From: Muraenolepis orangiensis
Taxonomy: Eukaryota > Chordata > Actinopteri > Gadiformes > Muraenolepididae
DNA length: 64,000 bases
Direction: 5' to 3'
Assembly: GCA_027704905.1 (NCBI GenBank)
Contig: CM051001.1
Span: 24,940,728 to 25,004,727, forward strand
The notes beneath the pieces were generated by a model, which did not search any database, had not been told where the DNA came from, and saw nothing but the letters and a program-made list of their open reading frames with translations. The position numbers were made by a program, and so were the translations under genes. Shown in pieces: positions 20,379 through 32,239 of this stretch. How positions within the stretch are numbered: the first letter of the stretch is position 1; every line of letters begins with the position of its first letter.

Positions 20379-20924
20379 TTCTCCTCGGCAACGTCCAGTC
20401 TCTCGCAAACAAGTCTGACAAAAAGTCAGACGAAAGTCTGTCGTATCGCCTCGCAGCGGGACATCAAGGAGTGTTGATGTTGTTGCGCCGTGTTGCGCCA
20501 TGATTTCTACGGAGGCGTGGCTGTCCTGACGAAGCAGTGCAACCACCGGGACTCTTTGTTTCGGACCGACAGAACAGCTGAGTCCACGGGGAAGAACAAA
20601 GGTGGGGGCGTATGCTGTTTAGTAAACAAAAGCTGGTGTACAGACGTTCAGGTGCTTTCTCAACACTGCTCATCTAATTTGGAATTACTGACTATCAAGT
20701 GTCGCCATTTTTACGTGCCGAGGGAAATCTCCGCTATTCTCATAGCGGCGGTTTACATCCATCCACGGGCTGATTCGAACATCGCATTGGACGAACATTA
20801 CCGTAAGGTGAGCAAACTTCAGAATCGCTACCCCGAGGCAGTCCCCATTGTAGCGGGGACTAACTTTAACAACTGCAATTTAAAAATGTATTACCAAAAT
20901 ACTATCAACACATCTCATGTCTGA
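20379..20924 (+). pseudogene. Family C LINE endonuclease
   Basis: ILLGNVQSLANK opens the domain. The ETWL block is missing, replaced by shifted sequence up to about 20520. Then DSLFRTDRTAESTGKNKGGG, LVNKSWCTDV, LELLTIKCRHFYVPR, AAVYIHPRADS and PIVAGTNFNNCNL follow. The last should read GDFN, so a catalytic aspartate is lost. The frame ends at 20924; the rest of the domain (LDHCYTT, FGKSDHVSMLLL) is readable in other frames up to 21050. Confidence 0.8.
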
Positions 20925-21101
20925 CCAGACACAACAAGACTCTTGATCACTGCTACACCACCATCAAGCATGCTTATCGCGCTGTTGCACGGCCAGCTTT
21001 CGGTAAATCAGACCACGTCTCCATGCTTCTACTTCCCACTTACATGCAGAAGTTGAAGTCCACGCCCACAGTTGTAAAGAACGTGCATCGCTGGACAGAA
21101 A

Positions 21102-21293
21102 ATGCCATACTACACCTGCAGGGGGGGGCTAGAAATCACTGATTGGAGTGTATTCAAGACCACTGATCTTGATGTGTATGCAGATCATGTCACAGCATAC
21201 TTTAACAGGATAGTGGAGGAATGCATCCCAACCAGGTCTGTTCGCTCACTCCCGAATCGCAAACCATGGATGAATGCTGACATACGGAACTAA
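21102..21293 (+). pseudogene. Family C LINE linker between endonuclease and RT
   Basis: Reads GLEITDWSVFKTTDLDVYAD, YFNRIVEECIPTRSV and LPNRKPWMNADIRN, the conserved linker that in family A reads FPNQKPWMNREIR. Ends at a TAA where the linker should continue. Confidence 0.75.
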
Positions 21294-21386
21294 CTTAAGG
21301 AACGGAATACCGCTTTCACAACAGGCGACTCCGATCACTACAAGAAAGCCAAGTATGAAATCAGACAATCCATCAAGAAGGGTAAA

Positions 21387-22240
21387 TTGGATTATAAAAA
21401 CAAATTGGAATCACAGTTTGGGGGCTCTGACACCAGACGTATGTGGCAAGGTCTGAGGGTCCTCTCCAACTACAAGGGGAGCTCAGGGCCAGTCACCAAC
21501 AACGACTCTAACCTACCAGATGAGCTAAACAAGTTTTTAGCTTGCTTTGAAAGGGACCATGAGCCGGCCAACAACTTGAACATCCACCCAGAGGTCTACG
21601 TTCTACAACTGTCCGACTTCGAGGTCCGCAGAACCTTCAGGAAGATGAAGGTAGGGAAGGCAGCTTGCCCAGACGGAGTTCCATCCCACGTCTTCAAGAC
21701 CTTCGCCGACCAGCTGGCTCCTGGGTTCACCAACATCTACAATTCATCGCTGCAACAGTCTATCGTCCCAACGTGCCTCAAAGTGACAACCATTGTGCCG
21801 TTACCCAAAAAGACCAAGGTAACATGCCTCATTGATTATCGTCCAGTGGCTTTAACACCCATAGCCATGAAGTGCCTGGCAAAACTTGTATTGTCGCATA
21901 TAAACTGCTCCATCCTCGAGTCCCTAGACCCACTCCAGTTTGCATACAGACCAAACATGTCTGTAGATGACACCATTTCCTTGGCACTACACACAACCCT
22001 GCAGCACCTAGACAGGAGGGACTCCTATGTCAAACTGCTGTTCATTGACTACAGCTAGGCATTCAACACCATAATTCCCTCCAAGCTGGTCCTGAAACCG
22101 AGGGACCTAGGTCTGGGCGCCCCCACCTCCCGACTTCCTGACGGGCAGGCCTCAAGTGGTGAAGATTGGGAACAACATCTCATCCATCTGGTCCTCAACA
22201 CCGGAGCACCCCAAGGCTGTTGCCTCAGTCCCTGGCTGTA
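21387..22240 (+). pseudogene. Family C LINE reverse transcriptase, first half
   Basis: DTRRMWQGLRVLSNYKG leads to KVGKAACPDGVPSHVFKTFA, IVPLPKKTKVTCLIDYRPVA, LQFAYRPNMSVDDTI and VKLLFIDYS. A TAG at 22056 replaces the residue before AFNTIIPSKLVLK, cutting motif A just after its aspartate. From about 22095 the frame shifts; motif B appears as APQGCCLSPWLYLLYTHDC. Confidence 0.85.
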
Positions 22241-22241
22241 C

Positions 22242-22905
22242 TTGCTGTACACACATGACTGTACTGCCATGCACAGCAATTATCGGATTATCAAGTTTGC
22301 AGATGACACCACAGTCATCGGCCTGATAAGCGAGGGCGACGAAACAGAGTACAGAGATGATGTAGTCCAGCTGACACGATGGTGTGAGGAAAACAGCCTC
22401 GCACTGAATGTCAGCAAGACTAAGGAGCTCATCGTGGACTTCAGGAGCCACCAGGGCACCCACCCCACCTTCAGCCTTGACGGGACACTGGTGGAAGTCG
22501 TCAGCTGCTTCCGTTTCCTTGGGCTGCAGATTTCCGATGACCTGGCGTGGACCCACAACATGGAAGTCATGCTAAAGAAGGCACACCACTATGCTCTGTG
22601 GTGACTCAGAAAAAAGCGGAATAGGCCAGAGGTGGCAAGTGAACTTCTGCCGTGGCACCGTAGAGAGTGTCCTGACGACGGAAACACCACTGCACGGGAC
22701 AAGAAAGCCATCCAGAGGGTCGTGAGGACGGCAGAGAAGATCATCGGGTGTGCACATGCATTGAGGAGATCTTTATGAACAGATGTCGGAAGAAGGCCAT
22801 GTCCATCATAAAGGACTGCAACCACCTGGGCACCATCTCTTTTCCCCCCTACCGTCTGGTCGTTGGTAGTTTTTATCCACAGGCAGTGAGCCTACTGAAC
22901 TACTA
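22242..22905 (+). pseudogene. Family C LINE reverse transcriptase, FADD box and C-terminus
   Basis: Motif C is intact (IIKFADDTTVIGLISEGDE), followed by WCEENSLALNVSKTKELIVD and FRFLGLQISDDLAWT. A TGA at 22603 ends the frame; the rest reads on with ARDKKAIQRVVRTAEKIIGC and remnants up to about 22905. Confidence 0.82.
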
Positions 22906-23289
22906 GGAGTGCTGCCACTTTGACTTTCATTACATTGTCATTAACATTACACTTACATACTTTGCTGGACTTTCTGGACTCACAGTTACTGCACTGTACT
23001 GCACATGATGCTGCTGCACTACTGCACTTTAAAATGCTTTTAAAGATTTTAGTAAAAAAACTAAAAAATGTACATTCAACACATTTACATATCATTTAAG
23101 TCACTTTGCTGCTCTTTTTTGGTTTATTTGTATTGTAAATATTATTTTTATTTGTATGGTGTTGTTTTGGAGATGTGTAAACTGTGCGTGCAGTGGCTCT
23201 TATCTCTATTTTAAACATATCCTAAGACTATACAAATACATTTAACTGTACATTTTAATCGTTTGGCCTTCTGCTACTCAGTACCTAAT

Positions 23290-23655
23290 CAAACAAAAGG
23301 CAGTGTGCCTACTGAACTGAGTGCTGCCACTACGATAACATTGTCATCCATATTACATTTCATTATCATGCATTATCATGCACCATCATTCTGCTGCTGC
23401 ATGACTGGCATTTTAAAATGCTTTTAAGAGCTTTTTGCACAATTCAACACATGTAACATCTATCAGTCACTTTATTGTTCTTTTTTTTGTTATTTTTATT
23501 GTGTACAGTATCGTAGAGCATAGTGTTGTATAGTATAAGTACATTGTATAATATATTGTGTTAAATTGTAGGAAATGCATACTGCGGGAGGGAACAGGAG
23601 TAAGCATTCCATTGCACTTGTTGCATATGGCAAATGAAAATCTTGAATCGTCAAT
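23290..23655 (+). repeat. Second copy of the family C 3' UTR and tail
   Basis: GGCAGTGTGCCTACTGAACT and GAGTGCTGCCACTACGATAA repeat the wording at 22880-22930, and TTTTAAAATGCTTTTAAGAG repeats 23028-23045. It runs to GGGAGGGAACAGGAGTAAGC and CTTGAATC. The first copy lacks this tail. Confidence 0.75.
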
Positions 23656-23799
23656 CAAAAAGCATGTTCACCCATCAGGCCATAAAATACTGTCAGTACT
23701 CAGTTTTTGTGGATGACTTCTCTGAATTTGCAGCTTATGCAGCTGCAGCTTGCATATTCAGACAATATTTTTGTCTGAACAAGTGCAAATGTTTTTCTG

Positions 23800-24310
23800 T
23801 CTATCACAGACACGTTTGGCTTCAAGCAGCTTGTCCAGCCCCCTACCCACAACAGTAGAAACATGCAGGATCTTGTCTTAACCCATGGCAGTGACATTTT
23901 ATACTTGGATGTGTCACCTTATACCTCCACCTCTGACCACTTTCTGCTCACTTTCCAGGTGGTGGTATCTGGCCCCCACAATGACCGCCAAGCTACTTTT
24001 AGCTGCCGTCAGATCACCCTTGCAACTACTGCAGCCTTGGCAGATATGTTACCTCTGTCACTTGCTCCTGTCACTTGCTCTTTTACTACAGGGGTTTCGT
24101 GGATAGTCTAACTGATGACTTCAACATCAGCCATCGACTCTGCTGCTCCAATAATTAAAAAAAGCCAACAGCAAAAAGAACAGCGCCATTGTTCAATGGA
24201 GACATTCCCTCTCAAACAAAGCAGAAGGGAAAAAGAAAATAAATGGCATTAAACTCATCTTGCATGGCACGAATGTTCAGCTACAAAACCGCATCAACTA
24301 CTTCTAAAAA
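23800..24310 (+). mobile_element. L2-type LINE endonuclease fragment
   Basis: The plus frame has TFGFKQLVQPPTHNS, MQDLVLTHGSDILYLDVSPY and STSDHFLLTFQV. The DLVLTHG and SDHFL blocks are the C-terminal endonuclease motifs, and the SDH aspartate-histidine pair is kept. A TAG ends the frame at 24109; shifted linker sequence continues to about 24310. Both ends are truncated. Confidence 0.75.
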
Positions 24311-24319
24311 CACCTACTC

Positions 24320-26329
<2,010 letters not shown>

Positions 26330-26392
26330 AAACATTACATTCATTTAGCAGACGCCATTGTCCAAGGCGACTGAACAAGAAGTGAACAAGTC
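26330..26392 (-). mobile_element. Remnant of an L2-type/SINE 3' tail
   Basis: ACATTCATTTAGCAGACGCC and GTCCAAGGCGACTGAACAAG are a diverged form of the tail at 50214-50285 (CATTTGGCAGATGC, TCCAAAGCGACATACAAGG). Confidence 0.65.
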
Positions 26393-26604
26393 ATTCACGT
26401 TCTAAGACTCTCCTTTCCAGTGCGTGTTGTTTTTCTTCTTTCCCATGGATTGCTTTGTAGTAGTAAATACCCTCTGGGGTAAAATTATTCTGCCCTTCAG
26501 ATCACTCCAATGTGTGTGTGCCTATTATGTCTGAATAAAATTAAGAAATATAAAATGTTGCTGCTTGACAAGCTAAAACTATGGAAGCCCGTTTCCGCCA
26601 CTTG

Positions 26605-26673
26605 AAAAATAATTATGAGATACTATCTCATAATTATGACTTAACTATCTCATAATTATGAGATAGTATCTCA
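26605..26673. repeat. ATAATTATGA palindromic block, left
   Basis: AATTATGAGATACTATCTCA and the next 45 bases are built of GAGATA/TATCTC and CATAATTATG modules and can fold on themselves. The block shares about 34 bp, inverted, with 27772-27822. Confidence 0.8.
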
Positions 26674-26679
26674 GGGTGG

Positions 26680-26843
26680 GGCTTAAGTTTTCGTGATCGC
26701 GATCATCATGAAGTCCAACAGGGGGGGGGATCGCGAGCATGATGAAGCACGGGGGGGGATATACTCTGTCATCCTCGGGAGCCCCCTTCCAGCTCGGGGC
26801 CCCAGGCAATTGGCTACTTTGCCTACACTGTTGCGACGCCCCT
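26680..26843 (-). mobile_element. Remnant of a DNA transposon end (hAT-like)
   Basis: On minus from 26843: CAGGGGCGTCGCAACAGTGT, then GGCAAAGTAGCCAATTGCCT. CAGGGGCGTC resembles fish hAT termini. The other end and target duplication were not found. Confidence 0.4.
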
Positions 26844-26844
26844 G

Positions 26845-26845
<1 letters not shown>

Positions 26846-26878
<33 letters not shown>
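26846..26878. repeat. (CA)n microsatellite
   Basis: About 16 CA units. Confidence 0.95.
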
Positions 26879-26880
<2 letters not shown>

Positions 26881-27224
26881 CTCAGCGTGGAGAGATTAGT
26901 GGAATCTGCTGCCACAGCTGTACGATTAATGTTAATTTTGTTTTTGGATATTCTTTTTGTTTTATGCAATAAACTTTGAACATCAGGAACTCACAACGAC
27001 CATTGGATGTTCTTTTACCTAAACAAACTGCGAGTCAAACACTGCTTCCCAGCCCTTAGCTCTCATATGTGGCCAACAAAAGGAACAAAGAAATACAAGT
27101 TTATAAGACAATTCAGAAAGGATTTCGGCCACTACAGTCTTCTGTTTACAAACCTATAAAAACGGCCCAAATGTTTGTTGAATGGTCTGTATTGGCCTAC
27201 ACTGTATAGTTAATTTCATATACA
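26879..27224. other. No feature recognised
   Basis: Nothing seen apart from AATAAA at about 26969. Confidence 0.5.
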
Positions 27225-27345
27225 AGCAGGCTGTTGGAGGGCTATAGATACCTGGGTGTTCAGCTCAACAACAGACTGAACTGGACATGTAACACTGAGG
27301 CTGTCGACAGAGCAGACTATATATTTAGGAAGCTTAGGTGCTTTA
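27225..27345 (+). pseudogene. Rex1-like LINE RT C-terminal fragment
   Basis: LLEGYRYLGVQLNNRLNWTC and ADYIFRKLRCFNQ match the segment that follows the FADD box in Rex1-like polymerases (family C: FRFLGLQISDDLAWT). The fragment stops at CAGGGTCCCC, possibly the start of another insertion. Confidence 0.7.
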
Positions 27346-27347
27346 AT

Positions 27348-27720
27348 CAGGGTCCCCAGGGTCATGGAAATCCTGGAAAAGTCATGGAATGGAGTATATT
27401 CATTGAAAGTTTGGGAAAAGTCATGAAATTAGATTTTGTTGTATGTAGGGCTAGTGAAATTATGTTATTGTGCTCTTCCATATATACATTCTCATGTAGA
27501 TTCCTGCAGTGTGATACCGTTTCCACTTAAATAGACATAGCCTAACCAGTCCATTAGAAAAGGAACAAAGGTTGTTGTTTAATTTTCATTCAATAATAAG
27601 GCCCAACCTGTGGAGTAACCTATGCAATTTAGTGTACCTGCCGGTTGTGAAAGGTCATGGAAACGTATTTAACCTTGAAAAGTAATGTAAAAGTATTTAA
27701 ATGTTGGCAGTGTCATAGTA
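27348..27720. repeat. CATGGAAA-rich interspersed repeat, possibly hAT-related
   Basis: Starts CAGGGTCCCCAGGGTCATGG, with AAAGTCATGGAA-type phrases at the left and GAAAGGTCATGGAAACG at 27650. A hAT-like start is visible but no matching right terminus. Confidence 0.35.
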
Positions 27721-27771
27721 ACGACAGAAAGCTATAGTGCACGCGACTTCAGTCAACAGGCTATCAACTAT

Positions 27772-27822
27772 CTAGATAGTTAAGTCATAATTATGAGATA
27801 GTTAAGTCATAATTATGACTTG
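27772..27822. repeat. ATAATTATGA palindromic block, right
   Basis: GATAGTTAAGTCATAATTAT occurs twice head to tail. Its reverse complement matches 26620-26660, so the pair could be the inverted ends of a 1.2-kb element. Confidence 0.75.
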
Positions 27823-27844
27823 AGCGTACCGTGTTTGAAGCATG

Positions 27845-28213
27845 GTGATCAGATTTTAACTGTGTTGATCAAGAAGAACTAATTGAGATCCTAGATATTC
27901 ACTGCTGCAGGAGGATGCCAGCAGCCAGCAATGCCGATGAAATCCTCCAGGAGCTTGCCCACAATAGGCTTGTTCAAAAGCCTGCCCATGTAATTTAATA
28001 ATAGGCAAACATACTCAACACCATCAGGCACAGACTTCAGGACCTCACAACAGTGTACGAAACCCTGCAACCAACAGTGAGAAAGGTTGCGAAGTCCCTC
28101 ACCTACCCAGAGACAATGAATGTCCGCCAGAAGGACATTCAGAAGTACCTTACCAATTAGTTGAGGAATGCTGATAGGCCGCATTTGCGTTTGTTCCTCA
28201 GTTTCTGCACAGG
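27845..28213 (+). pseudogene. HECT-type E3 ligase (G2E3-like) remnant, upstream piece
   Basis: The plus strand reads VDQEELIEILDIHCCRRMPA, ASNADEILQELAHNRLVQKP and then, after frame changes and stops, pieces ending FVPQFLHR and CTGSD. The order (EELIEIL, ILQELAHNRLVQKP, CTGSD) matches the HECT region of fish G2E3-like proteins, which attach ubiquitin to substrates through a C-terminal HECT cysteine. This copy is shifted several times. It breaks off at the hAT insertion and resumes at 28941. Family identity is from memory of the motif string; that it is a broken coding copy is firmer. Confidence 0.6.
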
Positions 28214-28221
28214 GTCAGATC

Positions 28222-28932
28222 CAGTGGAGGCTCGTCCATTGAGGAACATTTCAGAGAAAAAAAACTGTTAAATACACAGAAATTTAAAATATTATTCTGT
28301 GAAAATACTGATAAAAAAGCTTTTTCTAACGCTTCAAAGTCACACAAATATGTGTGTCAAAATAGCACCAACAGTGCCCCCTATCGCAATTTTTTAATTA
28401 GGACGGAGGAATGGAGAAAAATGTCCTCGGTAAGCTCACATTTGAAGTCCATTATAAACTCCAGAAACCTGGCGGCCGGCGAGTCCTGGTTTAACAAGAG
28501 TGTACGGCGCTAAGGGAGGACGATCCTCCCCTTTCCTCCCTTAGGGCGGGTCTAGCCAGAGGCTCTGTGAACCAATCAGCAGAGGTCCCTGCGCTGGTGA
28601 ATACCGAATCAGAGTTTGGGGGGGCGGGTCATCATCATGCAAGGATCTATCTTGTGTCATTCATAATAATTCCGCGTTCCAGAAAACTTGTGAGTCATTT
28701 ACTTTTAATTTATTTTAGATTGTAAACTTGAGTTCCTCCTCAAAGCGTTCTAGGTGCATGACGCCAAACGTAAACAAAGCATGGCTGACCGTGACAAGGT
28801 GGTGTTTCTTTGGGTCGCGATTAGACATTTGACGTGATTTACATTAATATACTGTCCCGCTAATATACTGTCAACATTTATAGTGAGGCTCCTTCCTTCC
28901 TCCCCTACTCTCACAACCACCAGCCGCCACTG
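28222..28932. mobile_element. Non-autonomous hAT element inserted in the HECT remnant
   Basis: 711 bp with inverted ends CAGTGGAGGCTCGT (left) and CAGTGGCGGCTGGT (right, read inward). The 8-bp target duplication is GTCAGATC at 28214-28221 and GTCGGATC at 28933-28940, one mismatch. Host coding wording continues across the site when one target copy is skipped. No transposase frame. Confidence 0.87.
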
Positions 28933-28940
28933 GTCGGATC

Positions 28941-29093
28941 TATTCCTGGGGAAGGATATCATCAAACTTTACCCAGATTCAAGGTTTTCAGAGAAGACCT
29001 ATGGCCCATACATGTGGCTGTGTGCTAGAGCTGTCAGTCAATTATGACAGCTCCCCTGACTTCAGCTCTGAGATGAACAAGGTGTTGGAGTAA
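28941..29093 (+). pseudogene. HECT-type E3 ligase (G2E3-like) remnant, downstream piece
   Basis: Continues exactly from the target duplication: LFLGKDIIK, then in the next frame IQGFQRRPMAHTCGCVLELS and VNYDSSPDFSSEMNKVLE before TAA. HTCGC holds the cysteine that fits the HECT catalytic position. The near-end placement of HTCGC and the short tail match the C-lobe. One frameshift lies between the two strings. Confidence 0.65.
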
Positions 29094-30115
29094 TGGACAT
29101 AGTCTAATCTAGCCCAGGGAGTATGTGTGTATCCATGCTATTCCCACACAATTTCCTTGTATAATGTCAGTGACCAAGCATCCTTGTGTAAAACCTTGCA
29201 TAAGATTGAAATAGTTCAACTGATAACTCTACACAAATAATGACAATGCATTCCTGGTCATTACCTAGATAATTGTATTGCATTATTAGCATTATGCTAG
29301 TGGAGTATAGGAGGGCAAAGATATTCATTTAAATAACTTTTGCTGCCACTCTTAAGTAGAATATCTTTGGAGACTGTCGCAATTCCTGAATGAAATTGCT
29401 GACTGTATATATTTTGTTTGTTTTGTTTATAAGAACTTGCTGTGTTACCATGTTATTGTTGTGTATGTACTGTGTAGTCCGTTATTTTATTGATAACATT
29501 TTGAACAATGTAGTACTGTACTATTACCATGTGTATGGGGCACACTTTTCCAGATGCTTCTATATGTAGCAAGCTGGGTTATGCCTATAATGTTCATGTT
29601 GTTGTGTTCTTGTGTTCTGAGTTTTCAATTAAGAGGCAGGAGGCAGCACTGGCTCTCAGGTCTTTAGTGTTCAGTGTTCTGGTCAAATATATACAAAGTA
29701 AACAAATCATCGGCTGGTGGTGTGTGTGTATGTCTTTTTCTTGCCAAGTTGAACAAAACCCCACAAAGGACATACAAAGTTCACATACGCATACATGTTA
29801 ATGTTCTTCAAACTTTACGTTACAATATGCAAAATCTTGCTGCACACAAGAGTTCCCACCTACAGACAGTGTATCATACAGACCATTCAACAAACAGTTA
29901 TATGCCATTTGTGTTTGTAAACAGAACTATACAAATTGAACTATATACAGAACCAAGAGGTCCGTTCCTCTGGATTATGTTTTAGACTCTCAAAGACATG
30001 AATGTATGACAGAAGCACAGACATTTTTTCACTTTTAAGGCTCTAGCTCCAAGCCATTGCTTATCAGCTGTCTACGTCTAATATACAGATCCACTGTGGG
30101 GATCCATCCTATCTC
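29094..30115. other. No gene recognised
   Basis: AT-rich; two overlapping open frames at 29529-29985 have no recognisable motif. Confidence 0.5.
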
Positions 30116-30579
30116 AATTTGTCAAAGAGGTTCATCCAAAACTGGACACATTCACTGCGTAAGGTTAGCCACCACCTCTCAAGCCGCTGGTTCCCAGTGC
30201 TTGGACCAAATGTCACAACGTCGGTCTCTGGTCGATCCTCTGACAAATGCAAGAACCTTTGCATGTCGGCCATATGGACATTTTCTGTTCCTAAATCTAC
30301 TCGTATTCTTTAAGGGCAACCTTCAGCTTTAATCACCACATCCATGTAGTAGCCAGCAATGACCTCTGGGTTATTATTTGTCTTGTAGGCTTCAAGCCAT
30401 ATCGGGCTTCTGGAAAAGCCATCAATGCATCCACTTATTGTGATTACAAATGGCTTAAGTTTATGGTAGCCATCAATGTGCCAAACATAGATTGGACCAC
30501 AGCTGTGGTAAACTCGTCTCCGCAGTCGATTTCTTGACCTCAGGTCAACTCCTTCACCATCTTTTTTTTCACCACCCAC
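30116..30579 (-). pseudogene. Integrase-core (rve/DDE) protein, nearly open
   Basis: A single minus frame from 30579 runs for about 154 codons to TAG near 30116, with one internal TAA at 30312-30314. It starts VDLRSRNRLRRRVYHSCGP and holds YVWHIDGYHKLKP (first catalytic Asp, near residue 36), GCIDGFSRSPIWLE, RVDLGTENVHM (second Asp) and GNQRLERWW (catalytic Glu), ending CVQFWMNLFDKLR. This is the catalytic core of the retroviral-integrase-like DDE fold found in Ginger-like transposons and in multi-copy fish integrase-core genes. All three acidic residues are present. No upstream DNA-binding part was found in the next 300 bp, and no terminal repeats were seen. It could be a decayed transposase or a decayed domesticated gene copy. 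Confidence 0.72.
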
Positions 30580-31169
30580 GCGTTAGAACACAGTTGAACT
30601 GAAAATACAGTTGTTAGGGCAAACCTCTTTGTCCAAATGACAGGGTTGGTTGAATTGTGCTGTGAATCATGGACCACATAACTCAGTAGCTAACAAGAAA
30701 ATCTAAGTAATTATGGCTCTCCCTGTATATATGTGTGTGTGTGTGCATACATGCATGCTATTTTCCTTAAACAACTGCATGTTCCAGTTAACAGTCTTTC
30801 GCAATCACTTAGAAACAAAACCAATCCAATTGTCATGCAACTATGACACTATGTTTGTATTTTTTCTGAATTAGCTATGTACATTTCGACACATTTGTGT
30901 AAGCATGTTATGAGTATTGTGTTTGTACAAAAGAGAAGGCCAGCATAATTCAAGCAAGAAGAGAACAGGGTAATTGGAGAGAGTAACGTCCATTCTAACA
31001 AGAATTGAAGACTTACTGCGAACACATGCTGTCAATTCCATCTCACCGGTGCAAATTGTAAACACAATAAATATGAGCATATATATTGCAACGGGTTCAA
31101 GCGCACTGCTTCTGAAAGTGGAGCTAGAAGCAGGTGTCAATCAGGGCCTTGTGAGAGCTGTCTAAATGC
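30580..31169. other. No gene recognised
   Basis: A 63-codon plus frame (30974-31165, MERVTSILTRIEDLLRTHAV) looks mildly protein-like with a leucine-rich start, but no family is recognised. Confidence 0.35.
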
Positions 31170-31400
31170 ATGGTGGTAGGGGATGAGGCAGGGGAAGCGA
31201 TAGGGGAAGTGGTAGGGGAAGAGGAAGGGGAAAGGGTTGGGGAAGAGGTAGGGGGAGGAATATGAGATCCAGGCCACGATCATAAATCATGTAATGAACC
31301 ACGGCCTCAGTATGGCTGATGAAGTTCAAAGAGTGTAGCATCGGCTTAACCGGTCTACTGTGGCATTGACAATATGGATGTTCAGCAGTGAGAACAGGTA
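31170..31400 (+). pseudogene. IS630/Tc1-superfamily transposase N-terminal fragment
   Basis: A Gly-Arg-rich stretch (GRGRGRGKGWGRGRGR, 31190-31260) is followed, one frame over, by EIQATIINHVMNHGLSMADE and LNRSTVALTIWMFSSENRY. The latter pair has the shape of a helix-turn-helix (MNHGLSM... NRSTVALTI) seen in IS630-like transposases with a Gly-Arg leader. Two stops break it and the catalytic domain is not seen. Confidence 0.5.
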
Positions 31401-31739
31401 CTACAGTATACAAAAGGTCACATACACACTGTGCATTATAAGACTGCATCCCTGTCAACATTGTAAACAGACAATGCCATTAGACTTCAAGAGATTCACA
31501 GTGTTGTTATGCAAGATGATGCCGTCCTTTTGATCATCAGCTCTGTGCAGGGTTCCACTTCAACGGAATAGTGAGAGGGTGAAGGTGGATGTGTACAGGC
31601 AAGGCCAAACATTAATGTTTGGTGTCCATGACATAACAATATGCAGCACACATATCAACAATGTGTATTGCAATCTCAACAATCCACCATCCCCCTACAG
31701 CTCTGTTTGTGGCTTTAATAGACTATAATAAACAGTTAT

Positions 31740-32236
31740 TCTGAAATAGACAACACTTCATCCGGGGTCTGTGTGGAAAAGGTCCCCAATGTCAGGTTCC
31801 TGGGCAGACACATTGTTGAGGATCTTTCCTGGAGTACCAACACCACTGCAGTAGTCAATAAGGCACAGCAATGGCTCTACTTCCTGAGGATTCTCAAGAA
31901 AATCAATATGCAGTAGAAGCTGCTTGTGTAAATGCACTGCTGCTCCATTGAGAGTCTGCTGGCGTACTGCATCTCTGTGTCCTACGCTTCTCAGCAGCGG
32001 ACAGGAAAGCCCTTCAGAGGGTCATCAACACTGCCCAAAAGATCATGGATTGCCCACTGCCCTCTTTGGAAGACCTTTTCAGTTCCCACTGCCTCAGCAG
32101 AGCCAATTATTATTTGAAACAGTTTCTTTAAGTTGTAAAATGTGTGTTTATTTTTTAATCAATTTATATTTGTTTAACTGCTGTTGTATAAAAGAGCACC
32201 AAAGGGATTGCTAGACAATTTTGATGACAATAAAGG
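31740..32236 (+). pseudogene. Rex1-like LINE RT C-terminus and 3' end
   Basis: VPNVRFLGRHIVEDLSWSTN and AQQWLYFLRILKKINMQ, then shifted SIESLLAYCISVSY and ALQRVINTAQKIMDC-type wording, SLEDLFSSHCLSRA. The end, ATGACAATAAAGGCCTGCTA, carries AATAAA. The copy is 5'-truncated. The strings are closest to family B (47733-47850: FKFLDVHISEDLTWSTH). Confidence 0.78.
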
Positions 32237-32239
32237 CCT

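Larger units (their letters stand above)
20300..23240 (+). mobile_element. Rex1-like LINE family C, degenerate long copy
   Basis: Plus-strand non-LTR retrotransposon with endonuclease (from about 20379), linker, RT core and C-terminus up to about 22905, followed by a 3' UTR. At least five frame breaks or stops. Its wording (VVQLTRWCEENSLALNVSKT) differs from family A, so it is a separate lineage. The 3' UTR is repeated at 23290-23655. Confidence 0.85.

Noticed and set aside
22152..22570. Minus-strand frames of 96-134 codons
   Set aside because: Antisense shadows of the family C reverse transcriptase.
27891..28184. 97-codon minus frame
   Set aside because: Antisense shadow of the HECT remnant.
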